Shown: positions 7,782 through 16,863 of the stretch, piece after piece | Position numbering within the stretch: the stretch's first letter is position 1 | Layout of the letters: each line of letters starts with the position of its first letter | Assembly (NCBI GenBank): GCA_903857165.1 | Contig: CAIODU010000316.1 | Location: forward strand, 1-32,346 | Source: an uncultured Methylococcaceae bacterium | GTDB taxonomy: Bacteria > Pseudomonadota > Gammaproteobacteria > Methylococcales > Methylococcaceae | Reading direction: 5' to 3' | Length of the DNA stretch: 32,346 nt | Position numbers and translations under genes: made by a program | The notes under the pieces: generated by a model | What the model was told of the DNA's origin: nothing | The model's input: only the letters and a program-made list of their open reading frames with translations | Databases searched by the model: none

Positions 7782-10631
7782 TTGCCAAATTTTGTTCCTG
7801 GACAGCGTTGGATCAGTGAAACCGAGCCTGAACTGGGCTTAGGAACAGTCACTTACTACGAAAACAACCGAGTCACCCTGCTGTTCATCGCCAGTAGCGA
7901 ACAGCGCACCTATGCCGCCAATAACTCCCCCCTGACCCGTGTCCAGTTTGTCAAGGGTGACCGGGTGGAGAGCGTCGATGGCTGGTCGCTCGTAGTCCGT
8001 GAAGTGGAGGAAGATGAGGGGCTTCTGACCTACATGGGATTGGATGACGAGTCCAGGCCGGCGCGACTGGACGAGGTTGAGGTGAATCACTTCATGCAGT
8101 TCAACAAACCACAGGATCGGTTGTTTACCGGGCAGATTGACTCATCCGAATTGTTTAAGCTGCGCTACCGGACCCTGCTGAAAATGGGTGAATTGGACCG
8201 TTCCCCTGTGCAAGGGCTTTGCGGTGCGCGTGCCAGCCTTATTCCGCACCAATTGTACATTGCCCATGAAGTGGCCGGCCGCCATGCGCCGCGCGTCCTT
8301 TTGGCCGACGAGGTGGGGTTGGGTAAGACCATTGAGGCCGGGCTCATCATGCACCATCAATTGCTGACAGGCCGTGCGGAGCGCATCATCATACTGGTGC
8401 CGGAAGCGCTGCTTCACCAGTGGCTGGTGGAAATGCGGCGTCGTTTCAATCTCCGCTTCAGCCTGTTTGACGACGAGCGTTATTGCCAGCATGAATCCGG
8501 CAACCCCTTCCAAGGCGAGCAGTTGGTGCTGTGTGGGTTGGATTTCTTCCGTGACGAACCGGAACGGCGTGAACAGGCTTTGGCGGCAGGTTGGGATCTG
8601 TGCGTGGTGGACGAAGCCCATCATTTGGAATGGTCGGAGGACAATCCCAGCGAGGATTATGCCTTTGTGGAGGCTTTGGGGAGGGTCGTGCCAGGTTTAT
8701 TGTTGCTGACGGCCACCCCGGAGCAACTCGGCAAACCTAGCCACTTTGCCCGATTGCGCCTGTTGGACCCGGATCGTTTCTATAGTTTCGACGAGTTTCT
8801 AGCAGAGGAAAGGCGGTATGAACCCCTGGCCCGTCTCATTGAGCATCTCGTCGGCGATGTCCTGCCCGACGCGGAGAATTTGCAACGGCTGAAGGATATG
8901 CTTGCCAAGGACCGGGCGGAGGAACTGTTGGGTCAGTTGGAAAACCCCGAGACCTGTGAATTCGCCAAAGAGAGCCTGATTCGTCTGCTTTTGGATCGGC
9001 ACGGCACTGGGCGCATTTTATTCCGCAATACGCGGGCCACAATCAAAGGGTTCCCCGAACGCCGGGTCATTGCCCAAGCACTTCCGCATCCACCCGAATA
9101 CGCAATGGCGCAGGGCCAGGCAGACAAGTTGGATGAACTAATATTTCCTGAATTCCACTATCGTCAATCCGGTTCAAGCCCTGTTTGGTGGCGGTTTGAC
9201 CCGCGTGTCCGCTGGTTGTTGGATATTCTCAATAAAATCAAACCGGCCAAGGCATTGGTGATTTGTGCCAAGTCACAAACGGCGGTCGATTTGGAAGAAG
9301 CGTTGCGCGTCCTTGGCGGCATTGGTGCGGCAGTTTTCCATGAGGGGCTCACCATCATCGCCCGTGATCGTGCGGCGGCTTGGTTTGCCGACGAGGATGA
9401 GGGCGCCCAAGTTTTGGTTTGTTCCGAAATCGGCAGTGAAGGCCGCAACTTCCAGTTCGCCCATCATTTGGTTCTGTTTGACTTGCCGCTTTATCCTGAC
9501 CAGTTGGATCAGCGCATCGGCCGCCTTGATCGGATCGGACAAAGTGAGACTATTCAGATTCATGTGTCATGGCTAAAAAACAGCCCCCAGGCCATTCTTT
9601 TTGACTGGTATAGCCAAGGCCTGAACGCTTTCAATCAGACAAACCCGGCAGGGTCGGCGGTGTTCAACCGTTTGCGCGACAAACTTGAGGCGCTGTTGCA
9701 GCATCCCGATGAACAGCAGGCCATAGAGTTGGTTGCAACATCCAGGCAATTGAACAGTGAGATATTGGAGGAATTGCATCAAGGCCGTGATCGTTTGCTG
9801 GAATTGAATTCCTGCCGCAAGCAGGAAGCCGATACCTTGGTGAAGTTGATTCAGGATGAGGCGAGTAAAGAAGATTTATGGCCGTATCTGGAGGATGTGT
9901 TCGAGGTTTACGGGGTAAACGTGGAGGAGCATTCCGATCACTGCCATATTCTATTGCCCGGCGACCACATGCGCGTGCCTAACTTCCCCGCCCTGCCTGA
10001 AGACGGAGTCACCGCCACGCTGAAGCGCAACATTGGCCTGGCCCGGGAAGACATGCTGTTTTTGACTTGGGAACATCCCTTGGTACGCGGTGCCATGGAT
10101 CTCATACTCAATAATGTCCATGGAAACGCCGCCTTTGGGGTTGTTCGCCAAGAGGACGTGGATTCCGGTCAATTATTGCTTGAGGCAATATTCTTGGTTG
10201 AGTGCTCTGCGCCAAGGAGGCTAGGTGCGGGCCGTTACCTACCACAGACACTCATCCGAATTTTGGTGGATGACCAATTGGAAGACATGAGCGTCCTCCC
10301 CATCGGCAGTTTGGAAGACGTTTCGGCTCCTTTCGACCGGGAGGAGGTCGCCAATCTGCTGGGAAGCCAGCGAAAGCTTATCGAGCGAATGATCAAACAT
10401 GCCGGGCAGACTGCGCAAAAGCAAATTTCGGGGATTATCAGCCTAGCCAACCAGCAAATGTTGGAATATGCCACAGGGGAGTTGAAGCGGCTTTCCGCCT
10501 TAAAAAAGGTAAACCCCTATGTGCGCCAAGAGGAATTGGATCAAGTCAAGACCAATACCTTGGAATTGCATGGTCATCTCCAATCCGCCCAATTGCGTCT
10601 GGATGCCATTCGGGTCATGCTAGTGGCTTAG
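7782..10631 (+). CDS. rapA: RNA polymerase-associated ATPase RapA
   Basis: RapA (HepA) is a Swi2/Snf2 ATPase that binds RNA polymerase and recycles it from stalled post-termination complexes. The protein has 949 residues, against 968 in E. coli, and the similarity runs end to end. The N-terminal Tudor-like part starts PNFVPGQRWISETEPELGLG. Walker A is DEVGLGKT at 176-183 and the DEAH box lies at 277-280 (WDLCVVDEAHHLEWSED). Motifs V-VI read CSEIGSEGRNFQFAHH and QRIGRLDRIGQ, and the RapA-specific C-terminus ends LRLDAIRVMLVA. The start is TTG at 7782, supported by GGAG eight bases upstream and by alignment with the E. coli N-terminus. It follows hsdM after 171 bases and is probably a housekeeping gene, not part of the RM unit. 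Confidence 0.97.
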   Translation: MPNFVPGQRWISETEPELGLGTVTYYENNRVTLLFIASSEQRTYAANNSPLTRVQFVKGDRVESVDGWSLVVREVEEDEGLLTYMGLDDESRPARLDEVEVNHFMQFNKPQDRLFTGQIDSSELFKLRYRTLLKMGELDRSPVQGLCGARASLIPHQLYIAHEVAGRHAPRVLLADEVGLGKTIEAGLIMHHQLLTGRAERIIILVPEALLHQWLVEMRRRFNLRFSLFDDERYCQHESGNPFQGEQLVLCGLDFFRDEPERREQALAAGWDLCVVDEAHHLEWSEDNPSEDYAFVEALGRVVPGLLLLTATPEQLGKPSHFARLRLLDPDRFYSFDEFLAEERRYEPLARLIEHLVGDVLPDAENLQRLKDMLAKDRAEELLGQLENPETCEFAKESLIRLLLDRHGTGRILFRNTRATIKGFPERRVIAQALPHPPEYAMAQGQADKLDELIFPEFHYRQSGSSPVWWRFDPRVRWLLDILNKIKPAKALVICAKSQTAVDLEEALRVLGGIGAAVFHEGLTIIARDRAAAWFADEDEGAQVLVCSEIGSEGRNFQFAHHLVLFDLPLYPDQLDQRIGRLDRIGQSETIQIHVSWLKNSPQAILFDWYSQGLNAFNQTNPAGSAVFNRLRDKLEALLQHPDEQQAIELVATSRQLNSEILEELHQGRDRLLELNSCRKQEADTLVKLIQDEASKEDLWPYLEDVFEVYGVNVEEHSDHCHILLPGDHMRVPNFPALPEDGVTATLKRNIGLAREDMLFLTWEHPLVRGAMDLILNNVHGNAAFGVVRQEDVDSGQLLLEAIFLVECSAPRRLGAGRYLPQTLIRILVDDQLEDMSVLPIGSLEDVSAPFDREEVANLLGSQRKLIERMIKHAGQTAQKQISGIISLANQQMLEYATGELKRLSALKKVNPYVRQEELDQVKTNTLELHGHLQSAQLRLDAIRVMLVA

Positions 10632-10689
10632 ACAGGCTTTATCAAAAAAATGACGTTCGATTGCTTCAACTGAATTTTATTATCAGATT

Positions 10690-11379
10690 ATGCATTGGCT
10701 AGCCAAACTGTTCTCCATCTCGCTAGGAAAAAAACTGGTGATGGCGTTAACGGGAATATTCCTGATGACCTTTTTGATTGTTCATTTGGCAGGTAATTTG
10801 CAGTTGCTCAAGAATGACGGGGGAAAAGCTTTTAATCAGTATGCGCATTTTATGGGCAGCAACCCGTTGATCCAATTGGTCTCAAAGATTAATCTTATGC
10901 TAATATTCATACATATGGTTTGGGCAATTATTTTAACGAAATTGAATAGGAATGCCCGTGGGCCAGTTCCGTATAACACAGTCAGCAATGAATCTTCACA
11001 ATGGAGTTCTCGCAACATGTTAATTTTAGGGATGGTTATATTATCATTTATAATAATTCACTTGCGCCACTTCTGGGTTGAGACGCACTATGGAAACATA
11101 TCTAATGTAGCCTATGATGGAACAGTAATTCCAAATTTATATTCTGTTATAGTATATTGGTTTTCAAAACTATGGTATGTGTCATTTTATGTTTTTTGTA
11201 TGTTTGGCTTGGCTTTTCATATATGGCACGGATTTCCTAGTGCTTTTCAGACGCTAGGCATGAATCATAACAAATATAATTGCGGGATTTCATTTATTGG
11301 GAAATCAATGGCAATTATCATGCCTAGTATGTTTGCATTTATACCCATAATGATGTATCTTAGAATGATATCACAATGA
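10690..11379 (+). CDS. sdhC: Succinate dehydrogenase/fumarate reductase cytochrome b subunit (b558 type)
   Basis: This 229-residue integral membrane protein has about five hydrophobic helices (for example [20 protein letters not shown] near 17-36). It holds heme b and passes electrons between quinone and the flavoprotein/iron-sulfur head. The pattern [40 protein letters not shown] is that of the single-chain b558 family common in Bacteroidetes, with several His residues suited to heme ligation. It differs from the two-chain SdhC/SdhD of most gammaproteobacteria. Its stop overlaps the sdhA start by ATGA. Base composition is low in GC (around 30-40%), unlike rapA just upstream, which suggests transfer. 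Confidence 0.9.
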   Translation: MHWLAKLFSISLGKKLVMALTGIFLMTFLIVHLAGNLQLLKNDGGKAFNQYAHFMGSNPLIQLVSKINLMLIFIHMVWAIILTKLNRNARGPVPYNTVSNESSQWSSRNMLILGMVILSFIIIHLRHFWVETHYGNISNVAYDGTVIPNLYSVIVYWFSKLWYVSFYVFCMFGLAFHIWHGFPSAFQTLGMNHNKYNCGISFIGKSMAIIMPSMFAFIPIMMYLRMISQ

Positions 11380-13301
11380 TCTTAGATGCTAAAGTTCCTG
11401 AAGGCTCTCTTGGCCTGAAGTGGTCTACACACAAATTCAATTTGAAGCTTATAAACCCAGTCAATAGGCGCAAGTATGATATTATCGTAGTTGGCACTGG
11501 CTTGGCTGGTGCTTCCGCCGCAGCCACATTAGGGGAGCTAGGGTATAATGTAACAGCTTTTTGTTTGCAGGATAGCCCACGGAGAGCCCATAGTATTGCT
11601 GCCCAAGGCGGCATCAATGCTGCAAAAAACTATCAAAATGACGGTGATAGCATATATCGTCTTTTTTACGATACAATGCGCGGCGGCGATTATCGTGCGC
11701 GCGAGGCCAATGTTTTTCGGTTGGCGGAAATCAGTCTGAATATCATAGATCAGTGTGTGGCACAAGGGGTTCCATTTGCCAGGGAATACGGCGGATTGCT
11801 GGCTAATCGTTCGTTTGGAGGCACCCAAGTATCCAGAACATTTTATGCACGAGGCCAGACGGGGCAACAGTTATTATTGGGGGCCTATGGCGCTCTCAAC
11901 CGACAGATTGCCAAGGGTAACGTAAAAATGCATGTACGCACGGAGATGCTTGACTTGGTTGTTGAGGAGGGCAAGGTCAGGGGCATCGTCACACGGGATT
12001 TGGTAACGGGAAAAATTGGAGCGCATAGCGCGCACGCCGTGCTACTGTGTACGGGAGGCTATGCCAATGTGTTTTATCTTTCAACTAATGCCAAAGGGTC
12101 GAATGTCACCGCATCTTGGCGGGCACATAAAAAAGGGGCATTATTTGCCAACCCATGTTTCACGCAAATTCACCCAACCTGCATTCCGGTTTCAGGGCAT
12201 TCCCAATCAAAGCTGACATTGATGTCTGAATCTTTGCGAAATGATGCCAGGATCTGGGTTCCAAAAACAGCAAGTCCGGGCTTGAAGGGAAAGGATGCGG
12301 CAAATGTCCCTGACTGGGAAAGGGATTATTTTCTTGAAAGAAAGTACCCATCATTTGGGAATTTGGTGCCACGCGACGTTGCTTCCAGAAGCGCAAAAAA
12401 TGTATGCGATGACGGGCGGGGGGCGGGGGTAACCGGATTGGCTGTTTTTTTGGATTTCTACGATGCGCTCAAACGTGAGGGAAAGGAGGCCATTGCGGCA
12501 AAATATTCCAATTTGTTTGAGTTATACCATCATATTACCGGAGATAATCCATATGAGATGCCTATGATGATTTTTCCAGCAGCACACTACGCAATGGGTG
12601 GGCTCTGGGTTGATTACAATCTGATGACAAGCATATCTGGGTTGTATGCTCTGGGTGAAGCTAACTTCTCCGACCATGGTGCCAACCGATTGGGTGCTAG
12701 TGCGCTGATGCAGGGTTTGGCTGATGGCTATTTTGTGATACCGAATACCGTGGGTGATTACTTAGCAAATATTGGTTGGAACGACAAGTTGGACATAGGC
12801 CATCCTGCCTTCAAGGATGCGGTGATTGCGGCGAGAATGCGACTGGAAAGGCTTTTGACAATTAAAGGAAAGAAAACTGTTGATGAATTTCATCGTTCAT
12901 TGGGCTTGACTCTATGGGATCATTGTGGAATTTCTCGAAGTGAGAAGGGACTGAAAAATGCGAAAATTATGATACAAGAGATTAAAGCTGATTTTTGGAA
13001 AAACCTAAATGTGACGGGAGGTCTTAATGAGTTGAATCAGGAACTGGAAAAGGCAGGAAGGGTTGCCGATTTTATTGATCTGGGGGAGTTGATGGTGGAT
13101 GACGCGTTGAATCGGGCCGAGTCCTGCGGTGTCCATTTCCGCGAAGAATATCAAACATCTGAAGGAGAGGCGTTGCGCAATGATAGTCATTTTTCTTATG
13201 TAGCTGCTTGGGAATATAAAGGGTTCGCTGATCCGGAGATATTGCACAGGGAACGGCTATCATTTGAAAATATTCAATTGGAACAGAGAAACTACAAGTA
13301 A
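11376..13301 (+). CDS. sdhA: Succinate dehydrogenase/fumarate reductase flavoprotein subunit
   Basis: This 641-residue FAD protein oxidises succinate to fumarate (or the reverse). The dinucleotide-binding motif is GTGLAG at 40-45. His72 in [18 protein letters not shown] is the expected site of covalent FAD attachment. Substrate-site motifs follow ([22 protein letters not shown], and [11 protein letters not shown] near the middle). Length and signature match the Bacteroidetes-type SdhA that pairs with a b558 SdhC. The ATG overlaps the sdhC stop. An iron-sulfur subunit gene (sdhB) normally follows, but the next 154 bases are non-coding and the next gene is a GNAT protein, so SdhB must be encoded elsewhere or be lost. 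Confidence 0.95.
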   Translation: MILDAKVPEGSLGLKWSTHKFNLKLINPVNRRKYDIIVVGTGLAGASAAATLGELGYNVTAFCLQDSPRRAHSIAAQGGINAAKNYQNDGDSIYRLFYDTMRGGDYRAREANVFRLAEISLNIIDQCVAQGVPFAREYGGLLANRSFGGTQVSRTFYARGQTGQQLLLGAYGALNRQIAKGNVKMHVRTEMLDLVVEEGKVRGIVTRDLVTGKIGAHSAHAVLLCTGGYANVFYLSTNAKGSNVTASWRAHKKGALFANPCFTQIHPTCIPVSGHSQSKLTLMSESLRNDARIWVPKTASPGLKGKDAANVPDWERDYFLERKYPSFGNLVPRDVASRSAKNVCDDGRGAGVTGLAVFLDFYDALKREGKEAIAAKYSNLFELYHHITGDNPYEMPMMIFPAAHYAMGGLWVDYNLMTSISGLYALGEANFSDHGANRLGASALMQGLADGYFVIPNTVGDYLANIGWNDKLDIGHPAFKDAVIAARMRLERLLTIKGKKTVDEFHRSLGLTLWDHCGISRSEKGLKNAKIMIQEIKADFWKNLNVTGGLNELNQELEKAGRVADFIDLGELMVDDALNRAESCGVHFREEYQTSEGEALRNDSHFSYVAAWEYKGFADPEILHRERLSFENIQLEQRNYK

Positions 13302-13455
13302 TTGATTTAATCGAGTAGTGCATGTGTTTGTTTTGTGCGTGTGAGGAATTTTTAAGATGATTTTTTGTTAGTTTTATGTTAGCCGCATCTTTAATTTTAG
13401 ACGTATTTAATCAGCGTCCATCAAAGAACTATCACAAGATTAGCGCAACAGCTAG

Positions 13456-14535
13456 ATGAAAATATATTGCTATGACAGGTTAGAAGATCTGCCTCCGCAG
13501 CATAAGATGGCTTTTGGCTGTGCCGAACAAGTCAGTTATGATTGCAGTTTACATTGGTTTTCAAACTTGATAGACACTACCTTAAGTGCAAATGAAAGCC
13601 TCAAGCTATATCTTGCCGATGATGAAAAAGGGCAGATTGCAATTCTTCCCATGTGCTATTATGCCACTACCAGCAAATTTAAACTTAGACAGCTACGGGC
13701 TTTAAGTAACTTTTACACTTCTTTGTACGCGCCGGTTTGTTCCAATGATGTTTCAGTCGAATTATTGAAGGAAGCCCTGCAAGCCATCAAGGATAGTAGA
13801 TTGGCGTGGGACGTTATCGATTTTAGCCCATTATCAATTGACCATAAATCTTATGAAGCCTTGTTCAAGGCTCTAACGATGCATGATTTTATGACGTTCA
13901 GATATTTCTGTTTTGTGAATTGGTATTTGCCAGTCAATGGCCGGTCTTTTCATGAATATTTCCAAGACTTGCCATCCCGATTAAAACATACCGTCAAGAG
14001 AAAAAGAAAACATTTTTTTACATTAGTTGGCGCAAGGATAGAGATCATCATCGGTGGCGATCAACTTGAGTTGGGCATTGCCGATTACACCAAAGTGTAT
14101 AATTCAAGCTGGAAACTCCGGGAACCGTTTCCTGATTTTATACCAGGTCTTATAAAACTTTGTGCCAGTCAAGGATGGCTCAGGCTTGGCCTTGCCTATC
14201 TTCATGACCAACCCATTGCCGCACAAATATGGATAGTGGCCAATGGACGTGCAGCAATTTACAAACTAGCTCATGATGAAAAATTCGACTCCCATTCGAT
14301 TGGTTCTGTGCTTACAGCGCGTATTATGCAGCATGTGATGGACATCGATAAGGTTCAAGAGGTGGATTATTTGATAGGTGACGATGAATACAAGAAAGAC
14401 TGGATGAGCCATCGTCGTGAACGCTGGGGAATAGTCGCTTATAACCCTAGGACAATTCTTGGAATGCTAGGGGCATTAAAACAAATCTTAGGCGAGATTA
14501 TGCGCAAAGCTTCAAAACATTGGAACAACAAATGA
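13456..14535 (+). CDS. GNAT acyltransferase of the FemAB/CelD type
   Basis: The 359-residue protein has the two-lobed layout of the CelD/BcsL-FemAB family. The N-terminal lobe (LADDEKGQIAILPM) is followed by the basic RLKHTVKRKRKHF segment near residue 178 and a GNAT core (RLGLAYLHDQPIAAQIWIV, YKLAHDEKFDSHSIGSVLTA) typical of the second lobe. Family members transfer acyl or aminoacyl groups onto polysaccharide or cell-envelope acceptors in the cytoplasm. It is coupled to the aminotransferase that follows (ATGA overlap at 14532-14535). A 154-base gap separates it from sdhA. It is AT-rich like its neighbours. The exact substrate cannot be read from the sequence. Confidence 0.75.
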   Translation: MKIYCYDRLEDLPPQHKMAFGCAEQVSYDCSLHWFSNLIDTTLSANESLKLYLADDEKGQIAILPMCYYATTSKFKLRQLRALSNFYTSLYAPVCSNDVSVELLKEALQAIKDSRLAWDVIDFSPLSIDHKSYEALFKALTMHDFMTFRYFCFVNWYLPVNGRSFHEYFQDLPSRLKHTVKRKRKHFFTLVGARIEIIIGGDQLELGIADYTKVYNSSWKLREPFPDFIPGLIKLCASQGWLRLGLAYLHDQPIAAQIWIVANGRAAIYKLAHDEKFDSHSIGSVLTARIMQHVMDIDKVQEVDYLIGDDEYKKDWMSHRRERWGIVAYNPRTILGMLGALKQILGEIMRKASKHWNNK

Positions 14536-15764
14536 ACTCTGGTTCTTTTGATAGCCAAAATGAAACTGCCTTTTGCATGTCAGATTTTGTAAAACGAAAA
14601 CCTAAGGTTTCAGCAAGGCCTATTTTGTCTTTGGATGTATTTGGGAAAGAAGAATCAAAGTGTCCTGCGGTATTGGATGTTGGGCAAGTCAAGTTGACCC
14701 ACAATGCTCGCACTGCTCTTGCTCATGCACTTCGGCACGCAAATATTGGCCATGGCGCAAGTGTCATGTTACCAGCCTATCATTGCCCTGCAATGGTTAC
14801 TCCAATTGTCTGGGTTGGAGCGGAGCCGATCTTCTATCCAATCCGTTCTGATACCTCGGTCGATATCGACGTTTTGCCCAAGTATATTCGATCAGACACT
14901 CGCGCAATCATTGCAGTCCATTACTTTGGATTTATCCAAGATATGCGATCTTTGCGGAAATTCTGTGACGAACGGAAGCTTATACTTATTGAAGATTGCG
15001 CCCACGCTTTTTTTGGAAGCGTTAATGGACAGGTGATAGGCTCAAGTGGTGATTATGCGATTGCCAGTATAATGAAGTTTCTGCCTATCTATGAGGGTGG
15101 ATGCCTAGTTTCTGCACGTCGTTCTTTGGAAGATATAAAAATATCATATGGTGGTTTATTTCTACAACTTAAATCTGCTTTAAATACGCTAGAAATAGCG
15201 TGTGAATATGGTAGATTACCTTTGGTAAATATTTTTCTTAGAGTAAAATCATGGATATGGAATCGGCTGAAATCTAAGCACGATGAAGGCAAGTCACCAA
15301 AGCAATTGGATTTATTTGAAAATACAACTGGAGATGATTATAAATTCGACCCTAATTTAATCGGGCTAAGCATGTCATGGTCATCAATTGCTGTTATGAA
15401 AAGTATGTCATTCTCATACGCATGCGAGCGGCGTCGAGCCAATTATAAGGTACTCTTAAATGCTTTGAGTAATATTAAAGGCGCTCAACCTCTATTCGAT
15501 AACTTGCCCGATAATGTATATCCACAGGTTTTTCCTATGTTGATGGATTTTCCTGATAAGGTTTTTAAACCCCTTAAATGTTTGGGAATTCCAATCATTA
15601 GGTTTGGCGAATATCGTTGGAAAGGTGTGGATGCATCAACGTGTCCGGTTTCAGATGAACTGTCCCGGCGGGTTTTTCAAATTCCTTGCCACCAATCCCT
15701 GACACCAGAAGAACTTCGTTGGATGATTGACTCCATTATTTCCGTATTAAATGGCATACGCTAG
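14532..15764 (+). CDS. DegT/DnrJ/EryC1-type PLP aminotransferase
   Basis: This fold type I PLP enzyme usually transaminates a keto-sugar in polysaccharide or glycan precursor synthesis. The protein has 410 residues counted from the ATG at 14532, chosen over an upstream TTG at 14520 because it forms an ATGA overlap with the previous stop. Visible elements are PAYHCPAMVTP (near 81-91), HYFGF at 130-134, the PLP-ring Asp155 in LIEDCAHAFFGS, and the Schiff-base Lys182 in SIMKFLPIYEGG. The Lys context differs from the usual S-HPTKN-GDGG motif of sugar aminotransferases. That variant is seen in polysaccharide clusters of the exosortase type, but its substrate is not known to me. Confidence 0.8.
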   Translation: MNSGSFDSQNETAFCMSDFVKRKPKVSARPILSLDVFGKEESKCPAVLDVGQVKLTHNARTALAHALRHANIGHGASVMLPAYHCPAMVTPIVWVGAEPIFYPIRSDTSVDIDVLPKYIRSDTRAIIAVHYFGFIQDMRSLRKFCDERKLILIEDCAHAFFGSVNGQVIGSSGDYAIASIMKFLPIYEGGCLVSARRSLEDIKISYGGLFLQLKSALNTLEIACEYGRLPLVNIFLRVKSWIWNRLKSKHDEGKSPKQLDLFENTTGDDYKFDPNLIGLSMSWSSIAVMKSMSFSYACERRRANYKVLLNALSNIKGAQPLFDNLPDNVYPQVFPMLMDFPDKVFKPLKCLGIPIIRFGEYRWKGVDASTCPVSDELSRRVFQIPCHQSLTPEELRWMIDSIISVLNGIR

Positions 15765-15782
15765 CAAATCCAAAAAATTGTT

Positions 15783-15810
15783 TTGTTAACTCAGATGGTT
15801 ACTGTAAAAT
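15783..15810 (+). promoter_or_regulatory. Possible sigma-70-type promoter before the second GNAT gene
   Basis: TTGTTA at 15783-15788, a 16-nt spacer, and TAAAAT at 15805-15810 lie in the 76-base gap. AAGG at 15827-15830 precedes the ATG at 15841. This would give the GNAT-ligase-decarboxylase set its own start of transcription. Motif evidence only. Confidence 0.35.
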
Positions 15811-15840
15811 AAAATTATTACAACAAAAGGATAACTTAAT

Positions 15841-16863
15841 ATGAAGTGGCAGTTAATTCCAATAACAGATTTTAGTTTGCATCGCAAAGCTTGGGATTTT
15901 CTTAATCAGAATGGATCCAACTTGCCTTTGCTTGATTCACGTTTCGTTGAACAACTTTTACAGCACTTTGGAACAGGGCATGAGCAATTGGCGGTTATTG
16001 GAGAACCCCAACATCCTATTGCCATGGCTATTATTGGCAAAGTAAAATTTGGTGTGTGGTCTACTTTCCAGCCGGCCCAAGCTCCCCTTGGACTTTGGTT
16101 AAGCCAGATAGACAATTCCTTTGACCAATTACTTTCCTCGCTTGCCTCATGTTTGCCTATCCATTCCCTCGTTTTAGGTATTACGCAACAAGACCCCTAT
16201 TTATTACCTCGCCCTGAGGAAAAGGGTTGTATTTCCACAATTGACTATATTCAAACCGCTCACATTAATATAGATAGATCCTTTGATGATTATTGGCAGT
16301 CTCGTGGCAAGAATCTTCGCCATAATTTAAAACGGCAACGAAATCGTTTGGGTCGAGAGGGAACTAAGACACGTCTTGAGGTTGTATCGCACCCTTTATG
16401 CATGCATGAAGCCGTGCGTCAATATGGAGAGTTGGAATCATCAGGTTGGAAGCATGAAATCGGTTCTGCGGTACACGTTGACAATGTCCAGGGCAGATTC
16501 TATATTGGCGTACTAACGGCATTTGCGGAAACCGGTCAATCTTATGTTTATCGTTATTACTATAATGATAAATTAGTTGCAAGCGACATGTGTGTCTTGG
16601 GATGTCATACCCTAATTATTTTAAAAACAGCCTACGACGAAACAATTGAAACATCATCTCCTACCATGCTTATGCGACAAGAAATGTTTGAGACAATATT
16701 CAATGATTCAGCCATAAAGCGTATTGAGTTTTATGGCAAGGTTATGGACTGGCATACAAAATGGTTGGATGATGTTCGTCTAATGTATCACGTAAATTAT
16801 ATTCCATGGAAGCTAGTTCGAATTTCAAAAAAAATATTTTCTAAGCAAAAATGGTCTATCTAA
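15841..16863 (+). CDS. GNAT acyltransferase of the FemAB/CelD type (second copy)
   Basis: This 340-residue protein is a second member of the FemAB/CelD-like family. Recognisable are the acceptor-binding stretch FDDYWQSRGKNLRHNLKRQ (about 142-160) followed by NRLGREG, the ESSGWKHEIGSAV motif that is hallmark-like for exosortase-cluster FemAB proteins, and the C-terminal GNAT core (YVYRYYYNDKLVASDMCVL, LKTAYDETIETSSPTMLM). It resembles the gene at 13456 in layout but is clearly diverged, so it is not a recent duplicate. It overlaps the AMP-ligase start by 13 bases. An envelope or exopolysaccharide acylation role fits the neighbours. Substrate unknown. Confidence 0.78.
   Translation: MKWQLIPITDFSLHRKAWDFLNQNGSNLPLLDSRFVEQLLQHFGTGHEQLAVIGEPQHPIAMAIIGKVKFGVWSTFQPAQAPLGLWLSQIDNSFDQLLSSLASCLPIHSLVLGITQQDPYLLPRPEEKGCISTIDYIQTAHINIDRSFDDYWQSRGKNLRHNLKRQRNRLGREGTKTRLEVVSHPLCMHEAVRQYGELESSGWKHEIGSAVHVDNVQGRFYIGVLTAFAETGQSYVYRYYYNDKLVASDMCVLGCHTLIILKTAYDETIETSSPTMLMRQEMFETIFNDSAIKRIEFYGKVMDWHTKWLDDVRLMYHVNYIPWKLVRISKKIFSKQKWSI

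Noticed and set aside
7782-10631. Large SNF2/DEAH helicase next to the RM genes as a DISARM- or BREX-like defence helicase
   Set aside because: The similarity to RapA runs over the whole protein, including the RapA-specific N- and C-terminal parts, so it is the RNA polymerase recycling ATPase and only a neighbour of the RM locus.
14520-14531. TTG start for the aminotransferase, four codons upstream
   Set aside because: The ATG at 14532 overlaps the previous stop as ATGA, the usual coupling, and alignment with the family needs no extra residues.
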